From an uncultured SAR86 cluster bacterium (GTDB lineage: Bacteria; Pseudomonadota; Gammaproteobacteria; Magnimaribacterales; D2472), in contig CACKEY010000004.1 in the NCBI GenBank assembly GCA_902599315.1, forward strand, positions 62,001 through 126,000: DNA of 64,000 nucleotides. The letters are read 5' to 3'. Shown here piece by piece: positions 27,319 through 36,028 of the stretch. Within the stretch, counting starts at the first letter, position 1, and every line of letters begins with the position of its first letter. Position numbers and translations under genes: made by a program. The notes under the pieces are model-generated. The model was given only the letters and a program-made list of their open reading frames with translations, ran no database searches and was not told the origin of the DNA.

Positions 27319-27993
27319 TTAAAGCTTTTTACTTAAGAAGTCAGTAAAACTATATTCCCCGATTTCCATTGAGTTGATTGATCTTGCTGCCTTCAAAGCT
27401 CCTATTGCAAATATATCTCTACTGCTTGCAATATGCTGAAAATTTGTAATTCCTTCCTCGGTTTTAAATTCAATTCTGTGAATTCCAAAGATATTCCCAA
27501 TTCTATAAGACTCAACGTCAATCAAGCCGTCTATTTTATCTGCGTGACAGTTTTCTAGAAATCTAACGATTTCTAATGCCGTGCCAGATGGAGAATCTTT
27601 TTTGTTTGTATGATGAATTTCAATAATTTTACAACTAACTGAGGTATTGATTGAAGAAAGATACTTCTCTATTGAACTTTTTAAATTTGCAATGCCAACT
27701 GACATGTTGGACGCAATTAATATTGGGATAATTTTTTTTGCAGCTGTTACACCTTCTAAATGTTTAGCACTTAATCCTGTTGTGCCTGATATGAAAGGAA
27801 TCTTGTTTTCTACACAAAAGTTTAAAGCCTCAGTGAACCCATCAGGTACAGAAAAATCTATCAACGCAGATACACTATTTAAGTCAAACTCTTTAGCTTG
27901 AAAATCACTGATCTGAATATCAGATAGTTTTTTGCATTGAGCCTGAATTGCTCGACCCATATTACCATTGAAGCCATTAATTAATATTCGCAA
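27319..27993 (-). CDS. dapB: 4-hydroxy-tetrahydrodipicolinate reductase, short form
   Basis: A 224-residue enzyme (E. coli 273) of lysine and diaminopimelate synthesis. The nucleotide loop is ILINGFNGNMGRAI, DFSVPDGF and ISGTTGLSAKHL follow, and the substrate site is IIEIHHTNKKDSPSGTAL with the catalytic histidine pair and lysine. The missing length is mainly in the N-terminal Rossmann part, as in some other short DapB proteins. It lies four bases after dnaJ, an order (dnaJ-dapB) shared with Pseudomonas. Confidence 0.94.
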   Translation of the reverse strand: MRILINGFNGNMGRAIQAQCKKLSDIQISDFQAKEFDLNSVSALIDFSVPDGFTEALNFCVENKIPFISGTTGLSAKHLEGVTAAKKIIPILIASNMSVGIANLKSSIEKYLSSINTSVSCKIIEIHHTNKKDSPSGTALEIVRFLENCHADKIDGLIDVESYRIGNIFGIHRIEFKTEEGITNFQHIASSRDIFAIGALKAARSINSMEIGEYSFTDFLSKKL

Positions 27994-27997
27994 TTTT

Positions 27998-29107
27998 CTA
28001 TTTATTATGAAATTGGTCTGAAGCGTTTTTGAAAGATTGCTTTATTGGATGATGTTCATCCCCAGCTATTGATTTAGCAAATTCTTCAAAAATCTTAATT
28101 TGTGCTTTTGAAAGATTTACTGGAGTCTCAATCACTACTCTGCACAAAAGATCACCTCTTCTTGAGTCACGAACTGAAGCAGCGCCTTTGCCTTTAATTC
28201 TAAAAATTCTGCCTGTTTGAGTGTAAGCTGGAATTTTTAATGCGATTTTTGATTCTAACCCAGGAATATTAATGGTTCCCCCCAAAACTGCAATTTCAAA
28301 AGGAATAGGGGCTTCAAAGTAAAGGTCTTTACCTTCTCTTTCAAAAATTTCATTTTGAGCAACCCTAATTGCAACATATAGATCTCCGGTACGGCCACCC
28401 CTTAAAGCACTGCCCTCTCCAGAAAGCCTAACTTTATCTCCATTATCTACACCGGGGGGGATACTTACAGATAGTGATTTAGTCTCTTGTATCACTCCAG
28501 CTCCCCTGCAGACATTACAGTGATCCTTAATAATACTGCCCTCTCCTCCACATACATTACATGTCTGTTGAACTGAAAAGAAACCTTGTTGCATTCTAAT
28601 CTGGCCGGCACCATTACATTGACTGCAGGTAACAGGAGCTGAACCTGATTTAGCGCCAGAACCTGAACATTCAACACATATTTTATCTACAGGTATTTTA
28701 ATTGTCTTTTTGACGCCAAGGATTGCTTCTTTTAAAGAAAGCTCGATGTTGTATTGGAGATCTTGGCCCCTTGTGGATCTTCTAGAGGAAGTACGTCCCC
28801 CAAACACATCTCCAAATATGTCTCCAAATATATCTCCAAAATTAAAATCTTGGAACCCTCCACCTTGGCCACCTCCCATTCCTTGGACACCAGCATGGCC
28901 GAATTGATCATAAGCTGATTTTTTTTCTGAATCAGAAAGTATTTCATAGGCCTCTGCAGCCTCTTTAAATTTTTCGTTAGCAGATGGGTCGTCCGGATTT
29001 CTGTCCGGATGATATTTCATTGCTAATTTCTTAAATGCTTTTTTTAATTCAGCATCTGAAGCGCTTCGAGAGACACCCAAGACCTCGTAATAGTCTCTCT
29101 GTGACAT
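27998..29107 (-). CDS. dnaJ: Chaperone DnaJ
   Basis: A 369-residue type I J-protein that delivers substrates to DnaK and triggers its ATPase. The J domain has HPD at 33-35 ([10 protein letters not shown]). A Gly/Phe-rich linker ([20 protein letters not shown]) comes next, then four zinc-binding CxxCxGxG repeats ([32 protein letters not shown]), and the substrate-binding C-terminal domains. It is three bases downstream of dnaK. Confidence 0.98.
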   Translation of the reverse strand: MSQRDYYEVLGVSRSASDAELKKAFKKLAMKYHPDRNPDDPSANEKFKEAAEAYEILSDSEKKSAYDQFGHAGVQGMGGGQGGGFQDFNFGDIFGDIFGDVFGGRTSSRRSTRGQDLQYNIELSLKEAILGVKKTIKIPVDKICVECSGSGAKSGSAPVTCSQCNGAGQIRMQQGFFSVQQTCNVCGGEGSIIKDHCNVCRGAGVIQETKSLSVSIPPGVDNGDKVRLSGEGSALRGGRTGDLYVAIRVAQNEIFEREGKDLYFEAPIPFEIAVLGGTINIPGLESKIALKIPAYTQTGRIFRIKGKGAASVRDSRRGDLLCRVVIETPVNLSKAQIKIFEEFAKSIAGDEHHPIKQSFKNASDQFHNK

Positions 29108-29110
29108 TAT

Positions 29111-31021
29111 TTATTTTTCTTCTTCTTTAACTTCTTCAAACTCTGCATCAACCGTATTCTCGTCGCTAGAGCTTTCATCTGTAGTCTCAGAAGAACCTTC
29201 CTCAGCTTGAGGATAAAGTTTTTGAGTTAATGGAGTTAATACCTCGTTTAGATTTTTTGTAGCTTCTTCTATAGCTTCTAGGCTGTCTTGTTTTATTGCC
29301 TCCTCTAAATTCACTGTAGAGGTTTCTACTGAATCTTTTTCTTCTTCAGTGAGCCTATCTCCAGCTTCTGAAATTGACTTTCTAGTAGCATGAACAAGCA
29401 TATCTGCATTATTTTTTGCTTGCACAAGACTCTCGAACTTTTTATCGTCCTCCGCATTTGCTTCAGCATCTTTGACCATCTTTTCAATATCATCATCAGA
29501 CAGTCCACTTGAGGCTTTGATAACTATAGACTGCTCCTTGCCAGTATTTTTATCTTTGGCAGCAACATTCAAAATACCATTTGCATCAAGATCAAATGAA
29601 ACTTCAATTTGAGGAGTTCCTCTCGCAGCTGGTGGAATGTCAGTTAAATTGAATTGACCCAAAGATTTATTTTGAGCTGCTTGTTTTCTTTCACCCTGAA
29701 TAACATGAACAGTTACAGCTGATTGATTGTCTTCTGCTGTTGAAAAGACTTGAGATTTTTGAGTAGGAATTGTTGTATTTTTTTCAATTAAGGGTGTCGC
29801 AATGCCTCCTAAGGTTTCAATTCCCAGAGTTAGAGGAGTTACATCAAGCAAGAGCACATCTTTTGTATCACCAGACAAAACTGACCCTTGAATTGCAGCA
29901 CCAACTGCAACAGCTTCGTCAGGGTTCAGGTCCTTTCTTGGCTCTTTTCCAAAAAAGTCCTTTACTTTCTGCTGAACCATTGGCATTCGAGTCTGCCCGC
30001 CAACAAGTAATATTTCATTTATATCTCCGATACTAAGTTTGGCATCTTCCAAAGCAAGTTTTAATGGGGCAAGGCTTCTATCAACTAAATCTTCAACTAG
30101 AGACTCAAGTTTTGCTCGAGTTATTTTATGTACAAAATGTTTTGGCCCAGAACTATCAGCAGTAATATATGGAAGATTTATTTCTGTTTGGTCTGATGAA
30201 GAAAGTTCAATTTTTGCTTTTTCTGCTGCTTCTTTTAGACGTTGAAGAGCCATCGGATCACTTTTTAAATCAAATCCAGATTCCTTCTTGAATTCATCAA
30301 CAAAATAATCAATTAATTTAAGATCGAAATCTTCGCCACCTAGGAAAGTATCGCCATTGGTTGATAAGACTTCAAATTGGTGTTCTCCGTCAACCTCAGA
30401 AATCTCTATAATAGAAATATCAAATGTGCCGCCTCCGAGATCATAAACAGCAACAACCGAGTCACCTTTATGTTTATCTAGACCATACGCAAGGGCTGCA
30501 GCTGTCGGCTCATTAATTATTCTCTTTACTTCGAGACCAGCAATTTTACCTGCATCCTTAGTTGCTTGCCTTTGGGAGTCGTTAAAATAAGCTGGAACTG
30601 TAATAACAGCCTCTTTAACTTCATGACCAAGATACTCCTCTGCAGTCTTTTTAAGCTTCTTCAAAACCTCTGCTGAAATCTGAGGAGGTGCTAATTTTTT
30701 ATCATCAACTTTGACCCAAGCGTCTCCATTATCAGCCTTAATAATTTCATAAGGAACCATGTCCATATCTTTTTTGACAACGTCATCATCAAACCTTCTT
30801 CCAATCAATCTTTTAATTGCGTACAAAGTTTTTTCTGGATTCGTTACAGCCTGTCTTTTGGCAGGCGTTCCAACTAAAATTTCACTCTCATCAGAATAAC
30901 CAATCACTGAAGGAGTAGTTCTACCTCCCTCTGTGTTTTCAATTACCTTTGGTTGTTGTCCTTCTACAACTGCTAAGCAGCTATTAGTTGTTCCTAAATC
31001 AATTCCTATAATTTTTGACAT
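29111..31021 (-). CDS. dnaK: Chaperone DnaK (Hsp70)
   Basis: A 636-residue Hsp70. ATPase-domain motifs include [29 protein letters not shown] and [13 protein letters not shown]. The linker [19 protein letters not shown] leads to the substrate-binding domain. The acidic tail ends [14 protein letters not shown], close to the enterobacterial EEVKDKK-type end. It lies between grpE and dnaJ and is probably driven by the heat-shock promoter before grpE. Confidence 0.99.
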   Translation of the reverse strand: MSKIIGIDLGTTNSCLAVVEGQQPKVIENTEGGRTTPSVIGYSDESEILVGTPAKRQAVTNPEKTLYAIKRLIGRRFDDDVVKKDMDMVPYEIIKADNGDAWVKVDDKKLAPPQISAEVLKKLKKTAEEYLGHEVKEAVITVPAYFNDSQRQATKDAGKIAGLEVKRIINEPTAAALAYGLDKHKGDSVVAVYDLGGGTFDISIIEISEVDGEHQFEVLSTNGDTFLGGEDFDLKLIDYFVDEFKKESGFDLKSDPMALQRLKEAAEKAKIELSSSDQTEINLPYITADSSGPKHFVHKITRAKLESLVEDLVDRSLAPLKLALEDAKLSIGDINEILLVGGQTRMPMVQQKVKDFFGKEPRKDLNPDEAVAVGAAIQGSVLSGDTKDVLLLDVTPLTLGIETLGGIATPLIEKNTTIPTQKSQVFSTAEDNQSAVTVHVIQGERKQAAQNKSLGQFNLTDIPPAARGTPQIEVSFDLDANGILNVAAKDKNTGKEQSIVIKASSGLSDDDIEKMVKDAEANAEDDKKFESLVQAKNNADMLVHATRKSISEAGDRLTEEEKDSVETSTVNLEEAIKQDSLEAIEEATKNLNEVLTPLTQKLYPQAEEGSSETTDESSSDENTVDAEFEEVKEEEK

Positions 31022-31038
31022 ATCTATTTCTCTATTTC

Positions 31039-31608
31039 TTAATTTTTAATAACGGAGACTCTGGCAGGTCTCACGACCCTATCATGGAGCTCCCAACCCC
31101 TTTGAAATATATTTTCAATTTCATTATTTTCTTTCTTCGGATCCTTTGAAGTCATTACAGCTTCGTGTTTTACTGGATCAAACTGTTCATTAACAGGATA
31201 GATGGGTCTAATACCAAATTTATCAAGGGCAGATTCAAAAGATTTAAGAGTAAGTTCTACTCCTTCTTTATCCTCTTTTGTTGAATCATTGGAGAAGTTA
31301 TTAAGTGCGTGCTCAAGATTATCTACTACAGGCAATAATTCGTTTAGCAATCTCTCCACACCATATTTATGTGCTTTTTCAATGTCAGCAGTATTTCTTT
31401 TAAAGGCATTATCTAGCTCAGCTCTTGATCGAAGAAGAGCTTCTTCAAGTTCCTGTATCCTTTCCTCTTCGTTTTCAGCCTCGTCAACATCTTTATCGAT
31501 TGAATCGGTTGCTTCTTCTTGGATTTCTCCATCATCAATAATTTCTTTGGATGTAACAGAAATATCTTCAGAGTTAGATTTATCTTTTGTTTTTTGTTTT
31601 TTTGCCAT
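31039..31608 (-). CDS. grpE: Nucleotide exchange factor GrpE
   Basis: A 189-residue protein that releases ADP from DnaK. A charged N-terminal part (about 55 residues) leads into the long helix ([24 protein letters not shown]), followed by [14 protein letters not shown] and the beta domain ([21 protein letters not shown]). It is the first gene of grpE-dnaK-dnaJ-dapB. A sigma-32-like promoter lies immediately upstream. Confidence 0.97.
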   Translation of the reverse strand: MAKKQKTKDKSNSEDISVTSKEIIDDGEIQEEATDSIDKDVDEAENEEERIQELEEALLRSRAELDNAFKRNTADIEKAHKYGVERLLNELLPVVDNLEHALNNFSNDSTKEDKEGVELTLKSFESALDKFGIRPIYPVNEQFDPVKHEAVMTSKDPKKENNEIENIFQRGWELHDRVVRPARVSVIKN

Positions 31609-31615
31609 CTATAAA

Positions 31616-31638
31616 CCCCTATGATAGATATATAGGGG
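31616..31638. repeat. Inverted repeat CCCCTAT-N9-ATAGGGG over the grpE -10 region
   Basis: Two perfect 7-base arms (31616-31622 and 31632-31638) flank nine bases. One arm is part of the sigma-32 -10 element and the other lies at or after the predicted start site, so it is a plausible DNA operator as well as a possible accident of the C-rich -10. Confidence 0.5.
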
Positions 31639-31661
31639 TGACCCAAGATGAGTTCAAGGGG
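31630..31661 (-). promoter_or_regulatory. Heat-shock (sigma-32 type) promoter of grpE-dnaK-dnaJ
   Basis: Minus-strand sequence reads CCCCTTGAA, 14 bases, then CCCCTATAT. This matches the RpoH consensus (CTTGAA, 13-15 bases, CCCCATNT) well. The expected start site is near 31621, about 13 bases before the grpE ATG. Confidence 0.8.
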
Positions 31662-31673
31662 TTAAATGTAGAT

Positions 31674-32099
31674 TTATTTCTTAGGTTTTACGTATAGAAC
31701 CATTGTATGGTCAACTAACTCATAACCGAATTCTTCAGCAATATCTTTTTGCCGCTGCTCAATCAATTCATCATTGAACTCATTTACAGTTCCACTCTCA
31801 AGGCAAATCATATGATCATGATGCTCATCCTCAGCAATCTCGTAAACAGAATGCCCATCTTCAAAGTTATGTCGCTTTACTATTCCAGCTGTCTCAAATT
31901 GAGTGAGAACTCTATATACAGTAGCTAATCCAACATCTTCTCCTGAGTTAATGAGCTGTTTATATATGTCCTCTGCGCTTAAATGATGCCCACTATTTAT
32001 TCGCTCTTTTCCATGAGACTCCAACGCTTCCAAGATTCTTATTCTTGGAAGCGTAGCCTTTAAACCAGCTTTTTTTAAATCATAATTTTCTTTACTCAT
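31674..32099 (-). CDS. fur: Ferric uptake regulator
   Basis: A 141-residue iron-responsive repressor. The winged-helix part includes LKATLPRIRILEAL and VGLATVYRVLTQFETAGIV. The metal-binding part has HHDHMICL (HHDH at 93-96) with one cysteine only; the position of the second cysteine of the E. coli CxxC is serine (S102). The end GYELVDHTMVLYVKPKK is very close to the Pseudomonas protein, which also lacks the CxxC. It is divergent from bamE with 45 bases between starts, as in Pseudomonas (fur-omlA). Confidence 0.96.
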   Translation of the reverse strand: MSKENYDLKKAGLKATLPRIRILEALESHGKERINSGHHLSAEDIYKQLINSGEDVGLATVYRVLTQFETAGIVKRHNFEDGHSVYEIAEDEHHDHMICLESGTVNEFNDELIEQRQKDIAEEFGYELVDHTMVLYVKPKK

Positions 32100-32112
32100 G
32101 AATTTTCCACTC

Positions 32113-32131
32113 TATACTCATTCAAAGTATA
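32113..32131. promoter_or_regulatory. Shared fur/bamE promoter region with inverted repeat
   Basis: TATACT-N7-AGTATA is a perfect 6-base inverted repeat between the divergent starts. On the plus strand a TATAAT (32128-32133) lies 11 bases before the bamE ATG; on the minus strand TATACT could be a fur -10. It does not match a standard Fur box. Confidence 0.4.
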
Positions 32132-32144
32132 ATCAATATACCTA

Positions 32145-32483
32145 ATGAAGCAATTAACTAAACTATACATAATATCTTTTTTATCTTTTGGGTTGCTTGG
32201 TTGCTCATCTTTATCTCCATATAAAGTGCCTATTTTACAAGGCAATATAATTGAAGAAAAAGATGTCGAACAGCTTTCTGAAGGTCTAACAAAAGATCAA
32301 GTTCAATACCTTCTCGGTACACCAATGCTCAATAGTCCATTACATCCCGATAGATGGGATTATATCTATTCCGTAACAATTGGCGATCAATTAATTGGAG
32401 AGAAGAAGCTTTCTTTAATCTTTGATGACAATCAAAAATTAAACACATGGACTCTACAAGAGAGTACTTTAAATAAAAATTAA
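32145..32483 (+). CDS. bamE: Outer membrane assembly lipoprotein BamE (OmlA/SmpA)
   Basis: A 112-residue lipoprotein. The signal peptide ends in the lipobox LLGC (C20). The mature part shows the BamE pattern LSEGLTKDQVQYLLGTPML followed by DRWDYIYSV. BamE stabilises the BamA-BamD complex in the outer membrane. Position next to fur matches Pseudomonas omlA. The transcript from the nearby TATAAT would have only about five untranslated bases. Confidence 0.93.
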   Translation: MKQLTKLYIISFLSFGLLGCSSLSPYKVPILQGNIIEEKDVEQLSEGLTKDQVQYLLGTPMLNSPLHPDRWDYIYSVTIGDQLIGEKKLSLIFDDNQKLNTWTLQESTLNKN

Positions 32484-32508
32484 TTTTTGAGCGTCCTTTG
32501 CTCATAAA
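32484..32508. terminator. Weak bidirectional terminator between bamE and ratA
   Basis: TTTTTGAGC-gtcctttg-CTCATAAAA forms a short stem (TGAGC/GCTCA) flanked by T and A runs, between two convergent stop codons. It is one of the few convergent gaps with any room for a terminator. Confidence 0.35.
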
Positions 32509-32518
32509 ACAGAAAAAA

Positions 32519-32953
32519 TTATTGGCTTTGCTCTGTAAGCTGTTTTTCAAATGCTTGCATAAATTTTGTTCCAATTTTTTCTATCAAGCTTTGTTTTGCA
32601 AAAATCTTAAGAAAAAATGGCAGTTGAAATTTGGTCAAAAATTTAACCTTTGTATTTTTTGAATCTATTGATTCAAGGCTCCATATTGCTGAGAAGTCTT
32701 TGAATGGCCCTTTTAATTGTGAAATACATACGTCAAAACCATTTGTTTTATTGATGGATTCAAATGAGTAAGTGTTATTCATTAATGAAAAGACTAATCT
32801 CCCCTTTACCAAATCATCTTCAGAGGATGGCATCCTAGTTGATTCAATACATCCAGGTAAAAATTCTTTGTAGGCTTCAAAGTTATTAATAAGATTAAGA
32901 ATTTCTTCGGGAGAGGCTTGAAATATTTCAGATCCCTCAAAGCTGCTCGACAT
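32519..32953 (-). CDS. ratA: RatA/Coq10-like START-domain protein
   Basis: A 144-residue SRPBCC/START-fold protein with the family pattern FQASPEEILNLINNFEAYKEFLPGC near the N-terminus and IWSLESIDSKNTKVKFLTKFQ later. Bacterial members are annotated either as RatA (ribosome association toxin) or as ubiquinone-binding Coq10 homologues; the sequence alone does not settle which. In Pseudomonas the homologue lies between the BamE gene and smpB, as here, although the usual rnfH gene between them is absent. Confidence 0.8.
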   Translation of the reverse strand: MSSSFEGSEIFQASPEEILNLINNFEAYKEFLPGCIESTRMPSSEDDLVKGRLVFSLMNNTYSFESINKTNGFDVCISQLKGPFKDFSAIWSLESIDSKNTKVKFLTKFQLPFFLKIFAKQSLIEKIGTKFMQAFEKQLTEQSQ

Positions 32954-32955
32954 AT

Positions 32956-34314
32956 TTAACCAAGTAATTGATAAATAAAAACTGATGCAACAAGCACAGG
33001 AGAAATAAATTTAATAAAAAATCTCCAAATTTTAAAAATATTCACATTGGCTGCAGAGAGCTCCTGCATGGCAAGCTGAGGTTTAAAAAACCATCCTGCA
33101 AAAATTGCTACAAGCATGCCACCTAACGGCATCAATATATTGAAAGTTAAATAGATAATTGAGTCCATGAAATTCCTTTTTCCAAGAAAATATTCATTCT
33201 CCCAGGTATTCATGCTAAGAATGCTTCCTATACCAACAAACCAAATGATGAGTCCAAGAATTATTGCAGCAGCAGATCTTGAAACAATATTATTCTCTTC
33301 AAAATATGCAACACTTGGTTCGAGCAAAGAAATTGCGCTACTCAAAGCTGCAATGGATAACAACATAAAAAATGCTGGACCAATAATATTTCCTAAAGGC
33401 ATCTCAATAAAGATTGTTAATAGGCTCTTAAATACTAAGCCTGTTCCTTGTTGAGGTTCCATGCCATAAGCGAAGATCATTGGAAAAATAGCAAGTCCAG
33501 CTAATATCGCAATCAGGGTATCCAAACCAGCAACGGTAAGGGATGTTTTAAAAATATCTTCTGACTTTCGCATATAAGATCCATAACACATGATGGAACC
33601 CATGCCTAAACTGAGGCTAAAGAATGCTTGACCCATAGCGCTTAAAAAAGTTTCAGGGTTAACCTTAGAAAAATCTGGAGTAAACAGATAGGCTAAACCT
33701 GCATTAAAATCTCCATTTATCACCGCATTGATAAGCATCACTATCATTAAAATGAACAACATGGGCATTAAAAGGCGAACCATTCTCTCGATACCTGCTA
33801 TAACGCCTGATGCGATTATGGCAATGTTCATTCCTATGAAAATTGAGTGCCAGAAAAATAATGTCGATGGAGACCCCGTTACTTGTGCATATTGCTCAAA
33901 AGATGAAATATCTGTATCTGGCATAGCTGCGATTCCAATATAGTTAATACAAATTCCAGCAAGAACGCTATAAAAAGATAAAATTAAAACCCCAGAAAAT
34001 AATCCAGTCCACCCTACTGACTGCCAGTAACCAGTTTTACCAGAATCAATTGCAGCTTTTTTCATGGCACTTACAGGACTGTGTTGAGAATATCGTCCAA
34101 TCATTATTTCAGCCATCATTATAGGAAGGCCAACAACCAAAATGCAGCCTAAATATATCAAAACAAAGGCACTACCTCCGGCCTCTCCTACTTTGTAAGA
34201 AAAACCCCATATATTCCCTAAACCCACTGCAGATCCAGCAGCTGCTAATACAAAAGTCCACTTTCCAACCCAAGTAACTGACTCAGAAATATTCTTTGAA
34301 GAGCTAATATTCAT
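32956..34314 (-). CDS. Sodium-dependent transporter of the NSS (SNF) family
   Basis: A 452-residue integral membrane protein with about 11-12 helices. The N-terminal helix signature WTFVLAAAGSAVGLGNIWGF followed by SYKVGEAGGSAFVLIYLGC is that of bacterial neurotransmitter:sodium symporters such as LeuT. Such proteins bring in amino acids or related small solutes with Na+. The substrate cannot be told from the sequence. It lies two bases from ratA and three bases from the DUF3429 gene, in one apparent operon. Confidence 0.9.
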   Translation of the reverse strand: MNISSSKNISESVTWVGKWTFVLAAAGSAVGLGNIWGFSYKVGEAGGSAFVLIYLGCILVVGLPIMMAEIMIGRYSQHSPVSAMKKAAIDSGKTGYWQSVGWTGLFSGVLILSFYSVLAGICINYIGIAAMPDTDISSFEQYAQVTGSPSTLFFWHSIFIGMNIAIIASGVIAGIERMVRLLMPMLFILMIVMLINAVINGDFNAGLAYLFTPDFSKVNPETFLSAMGQAFFSLSLGMGSIMCYGSYMRKSEDIFKTSLTVAGLDTLIAILAGLAIFPMIFAYGMEPQQGTGLVFKSLLTIFIEMPLGNIIGPAFFMLLSIAALSSAISLLEPSVAYFEENNIVSRSAAAIILGLIIWFVGIGSILSMNTWENEYFLGKRNFMDSIIYLTFNILMPLGGMLVAIFAGWFFKPQLAMQELSAANVNIFKIWRFFIKFISPVLVASVFIYQLLG

Positions 34315-34317
34315 ATT

Positions 34318-34755
34318 TTATGTGTATGGATTATTTAAAAACGCGATTGAAGTTATACAACATATTGTAACTAAGTTTGTAATTAAATTTCGTGCATTTG
34401 CATATTTAATATTACGTTGAAAATAATCACTGTTTTGTCTTTCAAATCTTAAAAAAGCATGAAGTGAAATAATTAGCAATACAAGACTTGAAGTAAGGTT
34501 TACAAATGAAGTTAATGCTACTCCGAGACCTAAGATAGAAAAACCAATTGCAATCCAAAGATTTTTTGTCGAAGCATGCTCATTTTTCCAGCCCCAAATT
34601 ATGCCGCCCAAAAAAGCAACAATAATGCCTCCATAAATTGCTAAAGCTTGAATGGATTTTACGGCTAAATTAGGATTAAAAATCCACGGAATTAAAGCAA
34701 AAAAAACAAATAAGCTCAAACCCCAGTATATAAGTGTTACTTTAGTATCCTGCAT
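34318..34755 (-). CDS. DUF3429-like small membrane protein
   Basis: About 145 residues with four or five hydrophobic helices (LIYWGLSLFVFFALIPWIF, AIYGGIIVAFLGGIIWGW, IAIGFSILGLGVALTSF, SLVLLIISLHAFLRF). The stretch YGGIIVAFLGGIIWGW resembles DUF3429 proteins, whose function is unknown. The track start is a TTG at 34776; ATG 34755 with TTGAGG seven bases upstream is preferred. It precedes the NSS transporter gene in the same operon. Confidence 0.65.
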   Translation of the reverse strand: MQDTKVTLIYWGLSLFVFFALIPWIFNPNLAVKSIQALAIYGGIIVAFLGGIIWGWKNEHASTKNLWIAIGFSILGLGVALTSFVNLTSSLVLLIISLHAFLRFERQNSDYFQRNIKYANARNLITNLVTICCITSIAFLNNPYT

Positions 34756-34770
34756 ATACAACCTCAAAAT

Positions 34771-34798
34771 TTGCAAATAGTTTTAACAGATTCATAAT
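34771..34798 (+). promoter_or_regulatory. Promoter of smpB
   Basis: TTGCAA, 16 bases, CATAAT. The predicted start site (about 34805) is downstream of the first ATG (34800), which argues for translation starting at ATG 34812. Confidence 0.5.
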
Positions 34799-34811
34799 TA
34801 TGGTGATCATT

Positions 34812-35276
34812 ATGAATGTTAAGAATAATAATATCATCGTAAAGAATAAAAATGCTTCAAGAAATTACCACTTGAGTGATAAATATCAAGCTGGATTAGT
34901 GCTTGAGGGATGGGAGGTAAAAGGCTTAAGAAATGGAAAAGTGGATGTCAAAGACTCATATGTTACCTTAAGAAATAAAGAGGCATGGATTATTGGTTTG
35001 AAAATTGATGCTCCAGCATCATTAAAAAATGAAAATATTGACCCCATCAGATCAAGAAAATTACTTTTAAATAAAAAAGAAATTAATAGAATACTTGATG
35101 CAATCAGCCAGCAGGGCCTTACATGTGTTTTGACTTCTCTTTATTGGAAAGAAAATAAAATTAAATGTGATATTGCTATCGGAAAAGGTAAAAAAACCTA
35201 CGATCAAAGGGAAGATGTCAAGCGGAGAGATTGGAATCGTGAAAAACAAAGAATTTTGAAAAATTCAAATCGTTAG
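34812..35276 (+). CDS. smpB: tmRNA-binding protein SmpB
   Basis: About 154 residues. SmpB binds tmRNA and brings it to stalled ribosomes for trans-translation. Motifs are NKNASRNYHLSDKYQAGLVL, EGWEVKGLRNGKVDVKDSYV and the basic tail KTYDQREDVKRRDWNREKQR, which enters the empty mRNA channel. The upstream ATG at 34800 is possible but lies before the predicted transcription start. The ssrA gene follows directly, pairing both partners. Confidence 0.96.
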   Translation: MNVKNNNIIVKNKNASRNYHLSDKYQAGLVLEGWEVKGLRNGKVDVKDSYVTLRNKEAWIIGLKIDAPASLKNENIDPIRSRKLLLNKKEINRILDAISQQGLTCVLTSLYWKENKIKCDIAIGKGKKTYDQREDVKRRDWNREKQRILKNSNR

Positions 35277-35293
35277 TCGTTTTAATATATAAT
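35264..35293 (+). promoter_or_regulatory. Promoter of ssrA
   Basis: TTCAAA, 18 bases, TATAAT. The -10 box ends 12 bases before the mature tmRNA 5 prime end. The -35 lies within the last codons of smpB. Confidence 0.55.
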
Positions 35294-35305
35294 CACTCAC
35301 CCCAT

Positions 35306-35655
35306 GGGGGCGAATTGGGTTCGACGTTTTTATTGGATTCCAAAGCGCATGCCAAGATTGTGGTAACTCTTGTAAAACATACTACAAAAAAATTAGTTGC
35401 AGAAAACGACAACTACGCTTTAGCTGCTTAATTAGCTAACCAATGCAAAAATTGTCTATGGTTTGAAGCATTGGCAAATTACATAGACTAGTTTTATTGT
35501 GGAGTCTTAACGCAGTAAAATCAAAACTAATCTAGACTAGCCTTCGATATCCTGCTCTTCGGGTCATCAAGGTAAAACAAAAAGAATGAGCTAAGCATGT
35601 AGAAGTTAGGCTGAAGGACTAACGGACGCGGGTTCAATTCCCGCCGCCTCCACCA
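35306..35655 (+). ncRNA. ssrA: Transfer-messenger RNA (tmRNA)
   Basis: A one-piece tmRNA of 350 bases. The 5 prime end GGGGGCGAATTGGGTTCGACG pairs with the 3 prime end CGCCTCC (seven pairs) before an encoded ACCA. A T-arm GCGGGTTCAATTCCCGC precedes the end. The resume region is TTAGTT-GCA and the tag reads AENDNYALAA-stop. tmRNA rescues ribosomes stalled on broken mRNAs and marks their products for proteolysis by ClpXP-type proteases. smpB lies 29 bases upstream. Downstream bases to rpsT (about 107) show no strong GC-rich terminator, only an A-rich tract near 35690. Confidence 0.97.
35399..35431 (+). other. tmRNA tag reading frame (AENDNYALAA)
   Basis: GCA GAA AAC GAC AAC TAC GCT TTA GCT GCT TAA. 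The resume alanine codon follows TTAGTT, equivalent to the UAGUC that positions the E. coli tag. The last six residues NYALAA are the usual protease signal. Confidence 0.9.
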
Positions 35656-35762
35656 TTCATGAAGTTTTAAGTATTTTTAGATTTTCCAAAAAAAAATGAA
35701 ATTACTGACTGCTTTACTTATATTAAATTCATCATTAAACTAGCGCCTCAAACTTGATATAT

Positions 35763-36026
35763 ATGGCAAATAGTAAACAAGCAATCAAAAGAGCTCGTCA
35801 GAATGCAGATAGGTACAAACTAAAGCATTCTCAAAGATCTCAAGCTAGAACAGCGGTAAAAGCAGTTAGAAATGCAATAGCTGAAAATAATAAAGAATCA
35901 GCATCTACTCTTTTGCAAACTGCACAAAAGGTATTAGATTCTGCTGCCTCTAAAAAAGTGATTCATAAAAATGCTGCCGCTAGAACAAAAAGCCGTTTGG
36001 TCAAAGCTGTTAAAGCAATCAGTTAA
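35763..36026 (+). CDS. rpsT: 30S ribosomal protein S20
   Basis: An 87-residue basic helical protein that binds 16S rRNA early in assembly. It starts MANSKQAIKRARQNADRYKLK and ends KNAAARTKSRLVKAVKAIS, as in E. coli. ATG 35763 is preferred to the track start nine bases earlier. Its stop lies two bases from the convergent obg stop, with no space for a terminator. Confidence 0.97.
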   Translation: MANSKQAIKRARQNADRYKLKHSQRSQARTAVKAVRNAIAENNKESASTLLQTAQKVLDSAASKKVIHKNAAARTKSRLVKAVKAIS

Positions 36027-36028
36027 TT

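Noticed and set aside
28710-28907. Proline-rich 65-residue ORF opposite dnaJ
   Set aside because: It is the complement of the Gly/Phe-rich region of dnaJ and has no independent support.
32100-32144. Fur box controlling fur itself
   Set aside because: The palindrome present does not resemble the GATAATGATAATCATTATC consensus.
35656-35762. Strong terminator after tmRNA
   Set aside because: Only an A-rich tract without a GC-rich stem was seen.
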